Under the pieces are notes generated by a model, which did not search any database, had not been told where the DNA came from, and saw only the letters and a list, made by a program, of their open reading frames with translations. This document shows positions 9,584 through 20,069 of a stretch of 64,000 nt of DNA, one piece after another; position 1 is the stretch's first letter; each line of letters starts with the position of its first letter. The DNA comes from Pasteurellaceae bacterium Macca. GTDB taxonomy: Bacteria > Pseudomonadota > Gammaproteobacteria > Enterobacterales > Pasteurellaceae. The stretch covers positions 217,013-281,012 of the forward strand of contig LVZB01000030.1 in assembly GCA_023101485.1 (NCBI GenBank), in the 5' to 3' direction. Made by a program: the position numbers and the translations under genes.

Positions 9584-11038
9584 CTAAGAATTTACCATTG
9601 GTAACCATTCTAAGCTAAATAAGAATTGCCACCATGCCATACCTAACGTAGCATGAATAATTAAGCTACCAAACGCGACAACAGCCCCAGTAATCCACCA
9701 TGACTTAATATCATTATAACCAGCACCAAATGTAATCGGACCTGGTCCACCGCCATAATGAGTAACAGAACCACCGTAAGAATTTGAGAAAAGTAATCCT
9801 AAAGCAAGTAATTCCACGGGTGCGCCCGCCACTTTACCCACAGTCGCAAATACGGGTACCATCGCAGCAACATAAGCACCGCCAGAAGCAAAGAGATAAC
9901 GCACAGCAACACTTGTCAGTAAAATAATCATTAATGCAAGTGTTCCATGGTCATTAAAGTGCATAACTTGTTCCATAGAAGCCGCTAGCCATTTAAAGAA
10001 CCCTGCTTTGCTTAATACACTAGACATACTAATGATACCGCCGTACCAAATAAGCGTATCCCAGCCAGCTTTATTTTTTTGAATATCTGCCCAAGAAACA
10101 ATATTCAATACAATACATAACACCATGACGGCTAACGCCACTGTTGTTGCATTGACATTTAAAAAATCAGCAAAGATCCAGCATAGCAATGCTAAAACGA
10201 ATAACACCGCTAATGCTTTTTCACGGAAAGAGATAGGGCCTAATTCTTCTAAACCTTTACGAGCAATTTCTTTATTATCCACTTTTTTCATTTCCGGTGG
10301 GCAGATGAAATAGCACACTGCAGGAATTAAAAATAAGCAGAGTAAACCCGGTACAGACGCCGCTAAAAACCATTGCACCCAATTCATATTAAAGCCCAAA
10401 ATGGGTGCCATCAATGAAAGTGCTAAAGCATTCGGTGCCATTGCTGTAAGGAAAATATAGCTTGTTGTTTTTACGACCATATATACATTTAACAGCAAAT
10501 AACGCCCTGCTTTCTTAGGTGATTTTTCTGGATCAGATCCTAAAGCAACGGCCACACTGTTAATAATTGGAAAGACAATTCCTCCCGCACGAGCTGTATT
10601 TGATGGCGTTGCCGGTGAAAGCAATAAGTCTAAAAACATCGTGACATAGCCTAAACGTAATGTCGTACTGCCTAACCAACCAATCATATGATAGGCAATG
10701 CGTTTCCCTAAGCCAGTGATCACAAACGCAGAACTTAAAGTAAATGCCGTAAAAATGAGCCATGTAGTACCTGATTGATAACCACTTAATGTTTGACTCA
10801 CTTTGACTAGCTCTTGTGCCCCTTCGGTATTCCCAATGGTCGCGGCGGAAGCCGCTACCGCTGCTAATAAAATAACTGGCTCACCATAGGGTTTTATAAC
10901 TAAACCCACAATAGTTGCTAAATATAAGCCGAATAGACGCCACGCAATCAGAGAGAGTCCCTCTGGTGCGGGTAATAAGAAAACGATAGCAGGTATTGCT
11001 ACCAGAATCGCCAGTTTTTGGACTTTAGATAAAGCCAT
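9584..11038 (-). CDS. citT: Citrate/dicarboxylate antiporter, DASS family (CitT)
   Basis: 484 residues with 12 or so hydrophobic segments and DASS family motifs SPATPSNTARAGGIVFP, and NSYGGSVTHYGGGPGP near the C-terminus. CitT of E. coli exchanges external citrate for internal succinate during anaerobic growth. It is the last gene of the cit operon, 8 bp after citXG, with an AGAGGT ribosome binding site. The order matches E. coli citCDEFXGT, so citrate entry is the likely role, although related carriers take tartrate or other dicarboxylates. Confidence 0.9.
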   Translation of the reverse strand: MALSKVQKLAILVAIPAIVFLLPAPEGLSLIAWRLFGLYLATIVGLVIKPYGEPVILLAAVAASAATIGNTEGAQELVKVSQTLSGYQSGTTWLIFTAFTLSSAFVITGLGKRIAYHMIGWLGSTTLRLGYVTMFLDLLLSPATPSNTARAGGIVFPIINSVAVALGSDPEKSPKKAGRYLLLNVYMVVKTTSYIFLTAMAPNALALSLMAPILGFNMNWVQWFLAASVPGLLCLFLIPAVCYFICPPEMKKVDNKEIARKGLEELGPISFREKALAVLFVLALLCWIFADFLNVNATTVALAVMVLCIVLNIVSWADIQKNKAGWDTLIWYGGIISMSSVLSKAGFFKWLAASMEQVMHFNDHGTLALMIILLTSVAVRYLFASGGAYVAAMVPVFATVGKVAGAPVELLALGLLFSNSYGGSVTHYGGGPGPITFGAGYNDIKSWWITGAVVAFGSLIIHATLGMAWWQFLFSLEWLPMVNS

Positions 11039-11046
11039 AATTACCT

Positions 11047-12438
11047 CTAAAAGTTAAGTTTATAGAAAAAAATTGCCAGTGCCAGTAAATCAGCACTGCC
11101 TCCCCCACTGAGATTACGCGTAATACAAGTGTGGTCAAAGGCTTTCAATTGCTTGATAACCTCTTGTTTTTGTTGATAAATATGTTTATTTGCTAATATC
11201 GATTTTGCTTGTTCTTGCAACCACATTAACCCCGCAATACCACCGCGGTGGGCAACATTGGTGTCTTGATTCATTGCCATTAACTGCAATAAAGCGAGTA
11301 GCAAGCGATGTTGCCAATCGTATTGTTTATCCGCTAATACGGGTAAAATAGACAACACTTGTGGAAACCCGCTCTCTGCTTCGCCCCGTGCACCGGTTAA
11401 ACCAAATTCACGAAATAAACGCATGCCCGCAGTCAGAGGTTGTTCCCCCTCATGCTGTAATTCTGCTGTGATACCTTGGCATAACGCCGCCGCCGTGGCA
11501 CAGATTTGTTTCACATCTCGATAGAGATCCGTAGATTGCTCACTTGGTGTTTGATGATTAAGCTCAATTAAGCGCCCGATAACACAACAGATCACACCAA
11601 AAGCAAAAATCACCCCTTTATGCGTATTGATACCACCAGTGGCAGCAAACATCGCCTCTTCTGCGGCTAAGCCTAAGGGACGAATCTGTGCCAAAATCTG
11701 TGAAATAGGCTGTTTTGCCGTCATCATGCCATAGCGCACAAATTTGCTCCAAAAAGGGCGGAGCGCATTAGCACTTCGTTCAAAGGTACTTAAATCCATA
11801 TCCCGATGAGCGCCGTTATTATCTTGATCAACAAGCCCAGGTTTTGGAGTTAAATACACTTCCTCTAATAATGCTAAATGAACTTGTTCGCTGAGATATT
11901 CGGCTAAGGCTCGGCGTTGCATCTCTTGTTGAAGCGCCAAGGGAGAATGATATCGCCCTCTTGCGCAAACCTTTCCCTCTCGCTCACAAAGCAAACATTT
12001 ACGAGGTGATAAGCCAAATTGGTTTCGGCTTAATAACTCGCCATTGGGGGAAAAAACATCTAAATCCCATAATCTGGCAAGGGGAGATTGTTGTTCTAAC
12101 GCAATCAGTGCCTTTTTCAAAATGATGGCATCTAGGGGAACAGCAAACAGCGCAAAATGCCCTGTCTGTGCTTGAATAATCTGCTCACGGCTTGGTTTTA
12201 CCCCTAATTGAGTAAAACAAGCGGTCAAATTTTCCAAACTTTTTGCAAAAACCCAATCAAGTAAGGGATTACGTTTAACGCTTCCCACAGCAGTTAATGT
12301 GAGAGAAACGAGGCTCTGCCCTTCCCTTAAAAAACATTGTTGCAACTTAGCACGTTGCTCCCGAGCTGCTAATAATGTATCAAGGGAAATTTCTTCCCCT
12401 TGAATAGAAAAGCGTTGCTGAATTTGCTGAAAAATCAT
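11047..12438 (-). CDS. citXG: CitX-CitG fusion: citrate lyase prosthetic group synthesis and transfer
   Basis: 463 residues. Residues of about 1-175 are CitX-like (LWDLDVFSPNGELLSR, then RKCLLCEREGKVCARGRYH), the enzyme that transfers the phosphoribosyl-dephospho-CoA group to apo-CitD. The rest is CitG-like (VYLTPKPGLVDQDNNGAHRDMD and GINTHKGVIFAFG), which makes triphosphoribosyl-dephospho-CoA from ATP and dephospho-CoA. The fused form is known in Haemophilus and relatives; in E. coli they are separate. It lies between citF and citT in the operon. An uptake signal is inside the gene at about 12221. Confidence 0.94.
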   Translation of the reverse strand: MIFQQIQQRFSIQGEEISLDTLLAAREQRAKLQQCFLREGQSLVSLTLTAVGSVKRNPLLDWVFAKSLENLTACFTQLGVKPSREQIIQAQTGHFALFAVPLDAIILKKALIALEQQSPLARLWDLDVFSPNGELLSRNQFGLSPRKCLLCEREGKVCARGRYHSPLALQQEMQRRALAEYLSEQVHLALLEEVYLTPKPGLVDQDNNGAHRDMDLSTFERSANALRPFWSKFVRYGMMTAKQPISQILAQIRPLGLAAEEAMFAATGGINTHKGVIFAFGVICCVIGRLIELNHQTPSEQSTDLYRDVKQICATAAALCQGITAELQHEGEQPLTAGMRLFREFGLTGARGEAESGFPQVLSILPVLADKQYDWQHRLLLALLQLMAMNQDTNVAHRGGIAGLMWLQEQAKSILANKHIYQQKQEVIKQLKAFDHTCITRNLSGGGSADLLALAIFFYKLNF

Positions 12439-12463
12439 ACTGCGTTAATACAATTCAAACGAG

Positions 12464-13975
12464 TTACTCTTTGACTTGATACACCACATCAATGACTGAA
12501 CCATCTCGATAACGTACCACCGCAACAGGTCTATCGCTAAATTCAATATCCTTCGGTTTTCCGGTAATGGCGTAGGCTTTTTGCATCAGTTGTTCAATCG
12601 TAAAGAGCGTAATGCCCGCATGGGTTAATGCTTCGATTAAATCAGGTCGTTTTGGATTAACGGCAATGCCTTGATCTGTCACTAAAATATCAATATTTTC
12701 CCCAGGCGTCACACAAGTAATAACCTCTTCGACAACCGTTGGGATTCGCCCACGCACTAAAGGTGCAACAATAATTGCCACCTGTGCAGAACTTGCTGTA
12801 TCACAATGCCCACCAGACGCACCACGGATCACACCATCGGAACCTGTCAGCACATTGACATTAAAATGACGATCAATCTCTAAAGCGCTTAAAATCACAA
12901 TGTCTAACTGCTCAACGGATGCCCCTTTCGAGCTAAAATTCGCATATTGATTAGCCGAAACTTCAATATGGTTTGGATTTCGAGCTAAGGATTCAGCGGC
13001 TTCTTTATCAAAACTTTGTACATCAATCAGCTTCTTAATTAAACCCGCTTCATGTAATGCCACCATACTTGCGGTAATTCCCCCAAGGGCGAAACTGGCT
13101 GTAATGTTATCTCGGCGCATTTTCTCTTCTAAGAAACGAGTTACCGCTAAAGAAGCACCACCAGAACCGGTTTGTAGAGAAAAACCGTCCTTAAAATAAC
13201 CCGATGCAAAGATCACTTCCGCCGTTTTTCGTGCAATGAGTAATTCCCGTGGATTGGTCGTCATGCGTGTTGCCCCGCCGCCAATTTTTTTCGGATCGCC
13301 AACTTCATCAACCTGTACAATAAAATCAACTTGGTCTTGCGCAATACTGATTGGATGATGAGGATAATCGGCAAATTCTTCCGTAAGTAGCACCACTTTG
13401 CGTGCAAATTCAGCATCTACACGAGCATACCCTAAAGAACCACATTTGCTTTTTCCACTAAACCCGTTCGCATTACCGAATTTATCGCAACACGGCACAC
13501 CTAAAAATGCCACATCAATATTCAACTCACCGCTTTTTACTAAATGAACTCGCCCGCCATGAGAATGAATATTGACTGGTTCTGCAAGGATACCTTTGGA
13601 AATTTCATCCGCTAATTTTCCTCTTAAACCTGATGAGTAAATTTTACTTACTACGCCATTTTTAATATGTTCAACTAACGGATAATGGCTATCGATTAAA
13701 GAACTCGATGCTAAAGTTAAATTTTTAAAGCCCATTTCCGCAATTTTTGCCATAACCATATTGACGATGTAGTCACCACCACGGAAAGCATGGTGAAAAG
13801 AGATAGTCATTCCATCTTTCAAACCACTTTGTCGAATGGCATCTTCTAAATTTGCGCAAATTTTGCGATCTTTACTTCGATTTGCTAACGATTCCGCCTT
13901 AGGTTCAGCTTGGTAAGCGGTTAAATCAGGACTTATTTTTGCCATAGATTGGATGCGTTCTGCTCTTGTTTTCAT
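12464..13975 (-). CDS. citF: Citrate lyase alpha subunit
   Basis: 503 residues, usual size for CitF. The alpha subunit is the citrate:acetyl-ACP transferase that swaps acetyl for citryl on the CitD carrier. Family segments include FHHAFRGGDYIVNMVM near the N-terminus and the glycine-rich TGSDGVIRGASGGHCD. It is 9 bp behind citE and ahead of citXG. No anomaly seen. Confidence 0.97.
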   Translation of the reverse strand: MKTRAERIQSMAKISPDLTAYQAEPKAESLANRSKDRKICANLEDAIRQSGLKDGMTISFHHAFRGGDYIVNMVMAKIAEMGFKNLTLASSSLIDSHYPLVEHIKNGVVSKIYSSGLRGKLADEISKGILAEPVNIHSHGGRVHLVKSGELNIDVAFLGVPCCDKFGNANGFSGKSKCGSLGYARVDAEFARKVVLLTEEFADYPHHPISIAQDQVDFIVQVDEVGDPKKIGGGATRMTTNPRELLIARKTAEVIFASGYFKDGFSLQTGSGGASLAVTRFLEEKMRRDNITASFALGGITASMVALHEAGLIKKLIDVQSFDKEAAESLARNPNHIEVSANQYANFSSKGASVEQLDIVILSALEIDRHFNVNVLTGSDGVIRGASGGHCDTASSAQVAIIVAPLVRGRIPTVVEEVITCVTPGENIDILVTDQGIAVNPKRPDLIEALTHAGITLFTIEQLMQKAYAITGKPKDIEFSDRPVAVVRYRDGSVIDVVYQVKE

Positions 13976-13984
13976 TCTTTTCCC

Positions 13985-14878
13985 CTACTCTTCACGAATA
14001 CCTGATTTCGCACGCTCTAATACTAGACGAGCTCGTTCAATAATTGGTGCATCAATCATTTTCCCATTAAGAGAAACCACACCGAGTCCTTGTGCTTCTG
14101 CCTCTTCTGCAGCAGCAATAATATTTCTTGCTTGATCAACATCTTTTTGTGTTGGTGCAAACAAATTATGTAACAGCTCAATCTGACGTGGATTAATTAA
14201 CGATTTCCCATCAAAACCTAGTTGTTTGATTAAGGCGGCTTCAGCTAAAAAACCTTCTTCATTATTGGCATGGGAATAAACCGTATCAAAAGCTTGAATT
14301 CCCACAGCCCGCGCGGCTTGCAAAATCGAGCAACGTGCAAATAATAATTCAATACCTTCTGGGGAACGTTCTGTTTTTAGATTGCGTACATAATCTTCTG
14401 CGCCTAAAGCAATACCAATTAAACGGGGAGAAGCGCTTGCAATTTGGTTGGCTTGTGTAATACCAAGCGGAGATTCAATGGCCGCTAACATCTTCGTCGA
14501 ACCCAATTCTCGCCCACAGGCTTGCTCAATTTCAGCAATGGCGTTATCCATGTCAATTACATCCTGTGCTGTTTCAGTTTTCGGCATACGAACAACATCA
14601 ACCCCCGCACGTACAACGGCATTCAAATCGGCTAATCCAAATGCCGAATCAAGGGGATTAACCCGTACAATCGTTTCCATCGCTTGATACAAAGGATGTT
14701 GTAGCGCATGGGCAACAAGCAACCGTGCACTGTCTTTCTCTTTTAATGCCACGGCATCTTCCAGATCAAACATAATCGCATCTGGTTGATAAATAAAACT
14801 GTTGCTGATCATGGCAGCATTTGAACCCGGTACGAATAACATACTACGGCGTAATTTCATGGTTTGTTTTTGCTTCAT
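13985..14878 (-). CDS. citE: Citrate lyase beta subunit (citryl-ACP lyase)
   Basis: 297 residues from the ATG at 14878, chosen because it forms an ATGA overlap with the citD stop; an ATG at 14893 inside citD is also in frame. CitE cleaves citryl-ACP to oxaloacetate and acetyl-ACP using Mg2+. Typical HpcH/HpaI-fold segments are [38 protein letters not shown] and GAEDYVRNL; the acidic residues of FDLEDAV and IES help bind the metal in the family. Confidence 0.96.
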   Translation of the reverse strand: MKQKQTMKLRRSMLFVPGSNAAMISNSFIYQPDAIMFDLEDAVALKEKDSARLLVAHALQHPLYQAMETIVRVNPLDSAFGLADLNAVVRAGVDVVRMPKTETAQDVIDMDNAIAEIEQACGRELGSTKMLAAIESPLGITQANQIASASPRLIGIALGAEDYVRNLKTERSPEGIELLFARCSILQAARAVGIQAFDTVYSHANNEEGFLAEAALIKQLGFDGKSLINPRQIELLHNLFAPTQKDVDQARNIIAAAEEAEAQGLGVVSLNGKMIDAPIIERARLVLERAKSGIREE

Positions 14879-15162
14879 AGCATTTTCTCCCAATTCATTT
14901 CTTCATCCGTTGCCCGTGCTAATGCTGTTTTTAGTCGCGCACGAAGCACACAATCTAAAGCGCCTTTATCATCAATAATAATATTGCCTGCACGCACGCC
15001 AAATTCATTAAGAATTTGATGTACTGTATTGAGAATATCGTCACCAAATTGTTTGATTACAGAGCTATTTAGCTCAATATCAAGTTGTGTTGCGGGTTCT
15101 ATCCGCACTAACACATCACTAGATTCAAGTGTGCCTGCAACGGCAACTTTCGTAATATTCAT
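14875..15162 (-). CDS. citD: Citrate lyase gamma subunit (acyl carrier protein)
   Basis: 95 residues. Ser14 in [10 protein letters not shown] is the site that receives the phosphoribosyl-dephospho-CoA prosthetic group in this family, and [14 protein letters not shown] is conserved. It carries the acyl group between CitF and CitE. It lies between citC and citE; the 67-bp gap to citC holds an uptake signal (about 15216). Confidence 0.97.
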   Translation of the reverse strand: MNITKVAVAGTLESSDVLVRIEPATQLDIELNSSVIKQFGDDILNTVHQILNEFGVRAGNIIIDDKGALDCVLRARLKTALARATDEEMNWEKML

Positions 15163-15229
15163 AAGTTTTCCTTTAAAAAGAGATAAAAATAGGAGTACAA
15201 AAAAGAGAGAAATTTCGACCGCTTGTTTA

Positions 15230-16258
15230 TCATGAAAGATTCAACGAGCGTTGTTTTAAGAAATCCAAGGTACTTTTCACGACTAAACAGGCTAATTCTG
15301 TCCAGTTTTGTTCTTGCCATAAAGCACGCACACGAGAAGCAGAGATGGGCTGTTCATTAACCACTTTCCGCGCTAACTCAACAACTTGAATTCCTGGGCT
15401 TGCCATTTCTGCATCACTCAGCCAATGGTGCATTTTTTCATTGTAAAGTGCTGTCACGGCACAAATCGGTTCGCTACCAACAAAACGATGCGTAATACCT
15501 AAAGCGGGAGCAATATAACGACGGAAGATTTTTAAATCTAATTCGAGATAAAGATCCTCTGTTAAACCTTGATCTTTTAAGAAATAGTTAGGAAAAGTCG
15601 CTCGAGAAATAATATAGTCCGAGCCGGCATGTAACGTAATACGTTGAAGGTCACGAATACCCAGTTCCACTAGATTAAAACGTTCTTGGTAGCTAAATAA
15701 TGACGCATTTTCCCCAACAACAAAAATATGCAGATGATCACATTGCTGTAAGGCTTGTTCAATTAAATAACGATGACCCAATGTAAAAGGATTCGCATTC
15801 ATCACAATCGCACCAATACGATCACCGACTACTTTTTGTACCGATAACGATTGGCAATATTTTTTAATGCGTTTTGCACTATTTTCCAATAGCACAACAT
15901 TTGGATAGGCGCTAGAAATCGTATGAAAACCACAACTATTAAATAATTTTTCATACTCTGGTTTTGTATAAATAAACAGCTGGGTTCTGCCTCTTTCATA
16001 GGCAAGATTAGTGAGTTCTGTAATGAGTTTAAGGGCTAAACCTTCGCCTTGAGCGGCACGATCAATAGCAACACATTTAATAATATTGCAACTTAATCCA
16101 CCACAAGCAAGAATCTCATCTGTTGATTGAGAACGGATAATCACGAAGATTTCAATTTGATGGTCGAGATTTAATTGATTTCTTGTTAAAAAATCTTTTA
16201 TTTCTCGTGCTTTTCTTTCCGAAATTGTTAATTTAAGGTTAAATAATTCAAAGTACAT
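15230..16258 (-). CDS. citC: [Citrate (pro-3S)-lyase] ligase
   Basis: 342 residues. The N-terminal third is GNAT-like ([21 protein letters not shown]), the rest a nucleotidyltransferase with the [14 protein letters not shown] motif and ISASRVRAL near the end. CitC acetylates the prosthetic thiol of CitD with acetate and ATP, turning on the lyase. It is the first gene of the cit operon; an FNR-like box lies about 90 bp upstream. No citAB two-component genes are in the window, so control may rest on FNR/CRP or on unlinked regulators. Confidence 0.96.
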   Translation of the reverse strand: MYFELFNLKLTISERKAREIKDFLTRNQLNLDHQIEIFVIIRSQSTDEILACGGLSCNIIKCVAIDRAAQGEGLALKLITELTNLAYERGRTQLFIYTKPEYEKLFNSCGFHTISSAYPNVVLLENSAKRIKKYCQSLSVQKVVGDRIGAIVMNANPFTLGHRYLIEQALQQCDHLHIFVVGENASLFSYQERFNLVELGIRDLQRITLHAGSDYIISRATFPNYFLKDQGLTEDLYLELDLKIFRRYIAPALGITHRFVGSEPICAVTALYNEKMHHWLSDAEMASPGIQVVELARKVVNEQPISASRVRALWQEQNWTELACLVVKSTLDFLKQRSLNLS

Positions 16259-16298
16259 CTAAAATAAATAATAAAATTTAAAAACTACATTTTGTATT

Positions 16299-16359
16299 AT
16301 TCTAACAAGTTAATGACTTTTTGTTTAGCCTCAATTTAGTAAATCTTGATCCTTATCAT
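16299..16359 (-). promoter_or_regulatory. FNR-like box and candidate promoter of the cit operon
   Basis: TTGATCCTTATCAT at 16346-16359 matches the FNR consensus TTGATNNNNATCAA at nine of ten fixed positions. A -10-like TAGAAT on the minus strand at 16299-16304 would place the box near -61, a known class I activator position. Anaerobic activation of citrate fermentation is therefore likely but inferred. Confidence 0.55.
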
Positions 16360-16677
16360 AAAAATTTACTCCATCTACTTCTAACTGCTCTACTGCACAT
16401 CAAGGCGCATTGTGCTAGTTATCATCTCAATACAAATGAACAACATTTAATACATCAGTCTCAACAAATACACTTCTTTAAAAATAATCCCATATAGGCA
16501 TAATCCTATATGGGAGTGAAAAGATGAAAATTAATTTAATCTAAAACAATAATATTTTAAAACATAGAAATTTATTTAACTTGCAAGAAAATAAAAATTT
16601 AATAAACATATATTATAAAAAATTAATAATTTATAAGATTTTACTTACCCAATATAATACCAAAATCTTTGGTTTAA
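16360..16677. other. AT-rich gap upstream of the cit operon
   Basis: No gene, RNA or clear repeat identified. It separates the cit operon from the tRNA-Val terminator and att-like repeats. A short palindromic CCCATATAGG...CCTATATGGG lies at about 16489-16513. Confidence 0.4.
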
Positions 16678-16772
16678 ATTGAACAGTATTGAACGCTATT
16701 GAACAAAAAAAATCGCTAGAACCTTGTCAATTCTAGCGATTTCATTGAATTTTGAACTGTATTGAACCCTAT
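16678..16772. repeat. ATTGAAC direct repeats behind tRNA-Val
   Basis: Repeat units ATTGAACAGT (16678-16687), ATTGAACGCT (16688-16697), ATTGAAC (16698-16704), TTTGAACTGT (16751-16760) and ATTGAACCCT (16761-16770) flank the tRNA terminator just past the tRNA 3' end. The spacing and position resemble integrase arm-type sites left by an integrated element, but no integrase is adjacent. Confidence 0.5.
16706..16742 (-). terminator. Terminator of tRNA-Val
   Basis: AAATCGCTAGAA (16710-16721) pairs with TTCTAGCGATTT (16731-16742), followed on the minus strand by at least eight T. It lies 43 nt past the tRNA. Confidence 0.85.
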
Positions 16773-16784
16773 CGGAAGAAGGGA

Positions 16785-16861
16785 TGGTGCGACTGGCTGG
16801 ACTCGAACCAGTGACCCCCACCATGTCAAGGTGGTGCTCTAACCAACTGAGCTACAGTCGC
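16785..16861 (-). tRNA. tRNA-Val (anticodon GAC)
   Basis: 77 nt with encoded CCA (TGG at 16785-16787). Acceptor stem GCGACTG/CAGTCGC, D-arm GTAGCTCAGTTGGTTAGAG, anticodon loop TTGACAT in a CCACC/GGTGG stem, and T-arm GGTTCGAGTCC. All four arms pair. Confidence 0.97.
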
Positions 16862-16947
16862 ATCGTGAAAACAGGCGAGATTCTAAAGAAAAATGCGGTT
16901 GAATGCAAGCCTGACTTTGTTTATTTGCTTGTTTTTAAAGCGTTTTT

Positions 16948-17757
16948 TTACATTTTTTCTTGGGTGAAGACTTTTTTATCTTCCCAACGGAGCATCGTGA
17001 GATAATTTCCCCACACGCACCCTGTGTCGAGGGCATAAATATGCCGTGGTGTTGGGTAGCCAATTAAACTTGCCCAATGCCCAAAGAGAATATCTTGTTG
17101 ATGAAATAACGGGCTATCAAGTTCAAACCACGGTTTTAATTCAGGTGGCGCTTGTTCTACGGGTAATTTACAGTCGAAATCCAAGCCTTTATCCTTATCA
17201 CAAAAACGCATGCGGGTAAAAGCATTGATGGTATAACGCCAGCGTGCTATTCCCTGTAAATGGGCAGACCAACGATTAGGCGAGTTATCATACATTTGCG
17301 ATAACAAGGTGCCATAATCCTCACTTTGTAACACGCCCTCGACTTCTCTGGCACATCCTATCGCCGTGGCAAGATCCCATTCAGGGCTAATCCCAGCGTG
17401 GGCAAGGAGAAAACCATGGCGGGGATGTTGGGCGACAAGCGGTCGATTTCTGAGCCAATTTTGCAACGCCTCACGATCTTCGGCTTGGAAGATTGCCTCC
17501 ACCTTATCTCGCTCTTTGACCTTTTTAATACCTTGCAAGGTAGCGAGGAGGTGTAAATCGTGGTTGCCTAGCAGCGTCACTGCCCTTTCCCCTAAATTTT
17601 TTACAAAACGCAAACATTCGAGGGAGTTCTCTCCACGGGCGACTAAATCCCCCGTCAACCATAATTCATCTTGCTGGGGGTTAAAATCAGCTTGTTTGAG
17701 TAGGGCTTGAAATTCATCAAAACAGCCGTGAAGATCGCCAATAATATAAGTTGCCAT
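16948..17757 (-). CDS. apaH: Diadenosine tetraphosphatase (symmetrical)
   Basis: 269 residues. Metallophosphoesterase motifs are in order: GDLHGC (7-12), GDLVARG (about 36), GNHD (about 64) and LAHAGI (about 118). ApaH splits Ap4A into two ADP. Slightly shorter than the E. coli protein (280). It is a single gene here, not linked to ksgA as in E. coli. An uptake signal is inside the gene at about 17440. Confidence 0.95.
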   Translation of the reverse strand: MATYIIGDLHGCFDEFQALLKQADFNPQQDELWLTGDLVARGENSLECLRFVKNLGERAVTLLGNHDLHLLATLQGIKKVKERDKVEAIFQAEDREALQNWLRNRPLVAQHPRHGFLLAHAGISPEWDLATAIGCAREVEGVLQSEDYGTLLSQMYDNSPNRWSAHLQGIARWRYTINAFTRMRFCDKDKGLDFDCKLPVEQAPPELKPWFELDSPLFHQQDILFGHWASLIGYPTPRHIYALDTGCVWGNYLTMLRWEDKKVFTQEKM

Positions 17758-17822
17758 CGCTTTTCCTCTAGCATATTAGGATCACAGAAGGGGGGAAAAG
17801 CCCTCCTAAAATGAGCTTGCCC

Positions 17823-18932
17823 TTATTTCAACTGGGCAAACGCTTGACGTAAATCGGCTTTGAGATCGTCAATATGTTCAATCCCCACGGAGAATCGCAG
17901 GAGATTATTGGTAATGCCTCGGGCAATACGTTCCGCTTCGGGAATATCCATATGCGTTTGTGTCGAAGGGTAAGTGATAAAACTCTCCGTCCCCCCTAAA
18001 CTTTCTGCAAAAGTAATCAGCTTAATCGCTTTTAAGAACGGGGCAACCCACTCCTCTTTTTTCAAGCGGAAAGAAAGCATACCACTCTTGCCGGAATATA
18101 ATACACTGTCGATTTCCGGCTGTTCCCGTAAGAATTGTGCAATTTCTGTTGCATTGGCTTGGTGGCGTTCCATGCGTAGGGCTAAGGTTTTCAAGCCACG
18201 AATGGCGAGGAAAGAATCAAAAGGCGAAAGCACTGCCCCCACGCCATTTTGTAAATAATAGAGCCGTTCGCACAGTGATTGCCCTTTTGCAACCACTAAG
18301 CCGGCAAGGACATCATTATGCCCCGAGAGGTATTTTGTCGCACTATGCACCACAATATCCGCGCCGTGTTCAATCGGGCGGAATAGTACCGGCGTGAGGA
18401 AAGTATTATCCACAATCACAAGTAAATTATGTTTTTTCGCAAGGGCGGAAATGGCTGCAACATCGCACTCTTCCATTAACGGATTAGACGGTGTTTCAAT
18501 GAAAATCGCTTTGGTATTCGGGGTGATTGCCTGTTCAATAGCGTTTAAATCAGCGGTATTGACATAAACCGGTTTGAGGATGTGATTATTTTTATAACAA
18601 AAATCAAGCAAACGGTATGTTCCACCATAAACATCGGAGGAAACAAGCCATTCATCGGGGGCTTTAAAGAGCGACATAATCAGCTGGATCGCTGCCATGC
18701 CAGATGAAAGTGCAAAGCCTGCATCTCCACCCTCTAAATCGGCAATACCTTGCTCTAAGACAGCGCGGGTAGGGTTTTTCGTCCGCGTGTAATCAAAACC
18801 GGTGGATTCGCCTAAGCCATCACGCCCATAAGCGGTGGAGAGAATAATCGGCGTGGAAACTGCCCCTGTCCGAGGGTCACTACGATTGCCCATTTGAACA
18901 AGCGTTGTTTCAATATGGTTAAATGTTGTCAT
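17823..18932 (-). CDS. metB: Cystathionine gamma-synthase, MetB/MetI type
   Basis: 369 residues, trans-sulfuration PLP enzyme. Visible segments: STGFDYTRTKNPTR, LSSGMAAIQ, SSDVYGGTYRLLD, IFIETPSNPLM, and HSATKYLSGHND with the PLP lysine near residue 195. It joins an activated homoserine and cysteine to cystathionine in methionine synthesis. It resembles Haemophilus MetB and the Bacillus MetI form, which can also use sulfide. Single gene with an uptake signal just upstream (about 18965). Confidence 0.9.
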   Translation of the reverse strand: MTTFNHIETTLVQMGNRSDPRTGAVSTPIILSTAYGRDGLGESTGFDYTRTKNPTRAVLEQGIADLEGGDAGFALSSGMAAIQLIMSLFKAPDEWLVSSDVYGGTYRLLDFCYKNNHILKPVYVNTADLNAIEQAITPNTKAIFIETPSNPLMEECDVAAISALAKKHNLLVIVDNTFLTPVLFRPIEHGADIVVHSATKYLSGHNDVLAGLVVAKGQSLCERLYYLQNGVGAVLSPFDSFLAIRGLKTLALRMERHQANATEIAQFLREQPEIDSVLYSGKSGMLSFRLKKEEWVAPFLKAIKLITFAESLGGTESFITYPSTQTHMDIPEAERIARGITNNLLRFSVGIEHIDDLKADLRQAFAQLK

Positions 18933-18977
18933 TCTTTTATCCTTTACAAATTAAGTGAAAAAATTGACCGCTTGTTG

Positions 18978-19820
<843 letters not shown>

Positions 19821-19872
19821 TTAAAACGTCCATGATTTTACACGAATTGGCTGGCAAAATGTAAATTGAAAG

Positions 19873-19898
19873 TAAAAAAAAGCCCCTAGAAAGGGGCT
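19873..19898 (-). terminator. Strong terminator downstream of the nlpC-like gene
   Basis: AGCCCCT (19881-19887) / AGGGGCT (19892-19898) followed on the minus strand by seven to eight T. It is about 170 nt past the stop of the nlpC-like gene, far for a simple terminator. Confidence 0.75.
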
Positions 19899-20010
19899 AC
19901 TCGGAAAGCAAATTTATGAATATGGTTGCTGAACACAACACTTGTTGTTTAGTGAACGTAAGATTACGTCAAGAATGTCTAGCAGACAACCCTTTTTTTC
20001 GAAAACAGGG
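19874..20010 (-). ncRNA. Candidate small RNA or long 3' UTR
   Basis: The 260-bp gap between dapB and the nlpC-like gene ends in a strong minus-strand terminator and contains a GT-rich stretch with ACAACAAGTGTTGTGTT on the minus strand. No open frame is present. The layout fits a terminator-bearing sRNA or a 3' UTR-derived RNA, but no family was recognised and no convincing promoter was found. Confidence 0.25.
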
Positions 20011-20069
20011 CACTTTTTACAAAAAATGTGAAGTACTTCATATTTTTTAACCGTTTTTTGAACAAAAGA

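Noticed and set aside
19874..20010. GcvB small RNA
   Set aside because: There is a loosely similar GT-rich section, but no neighbouring gcvA and no match to the rest of the GcvB structure as I know it.
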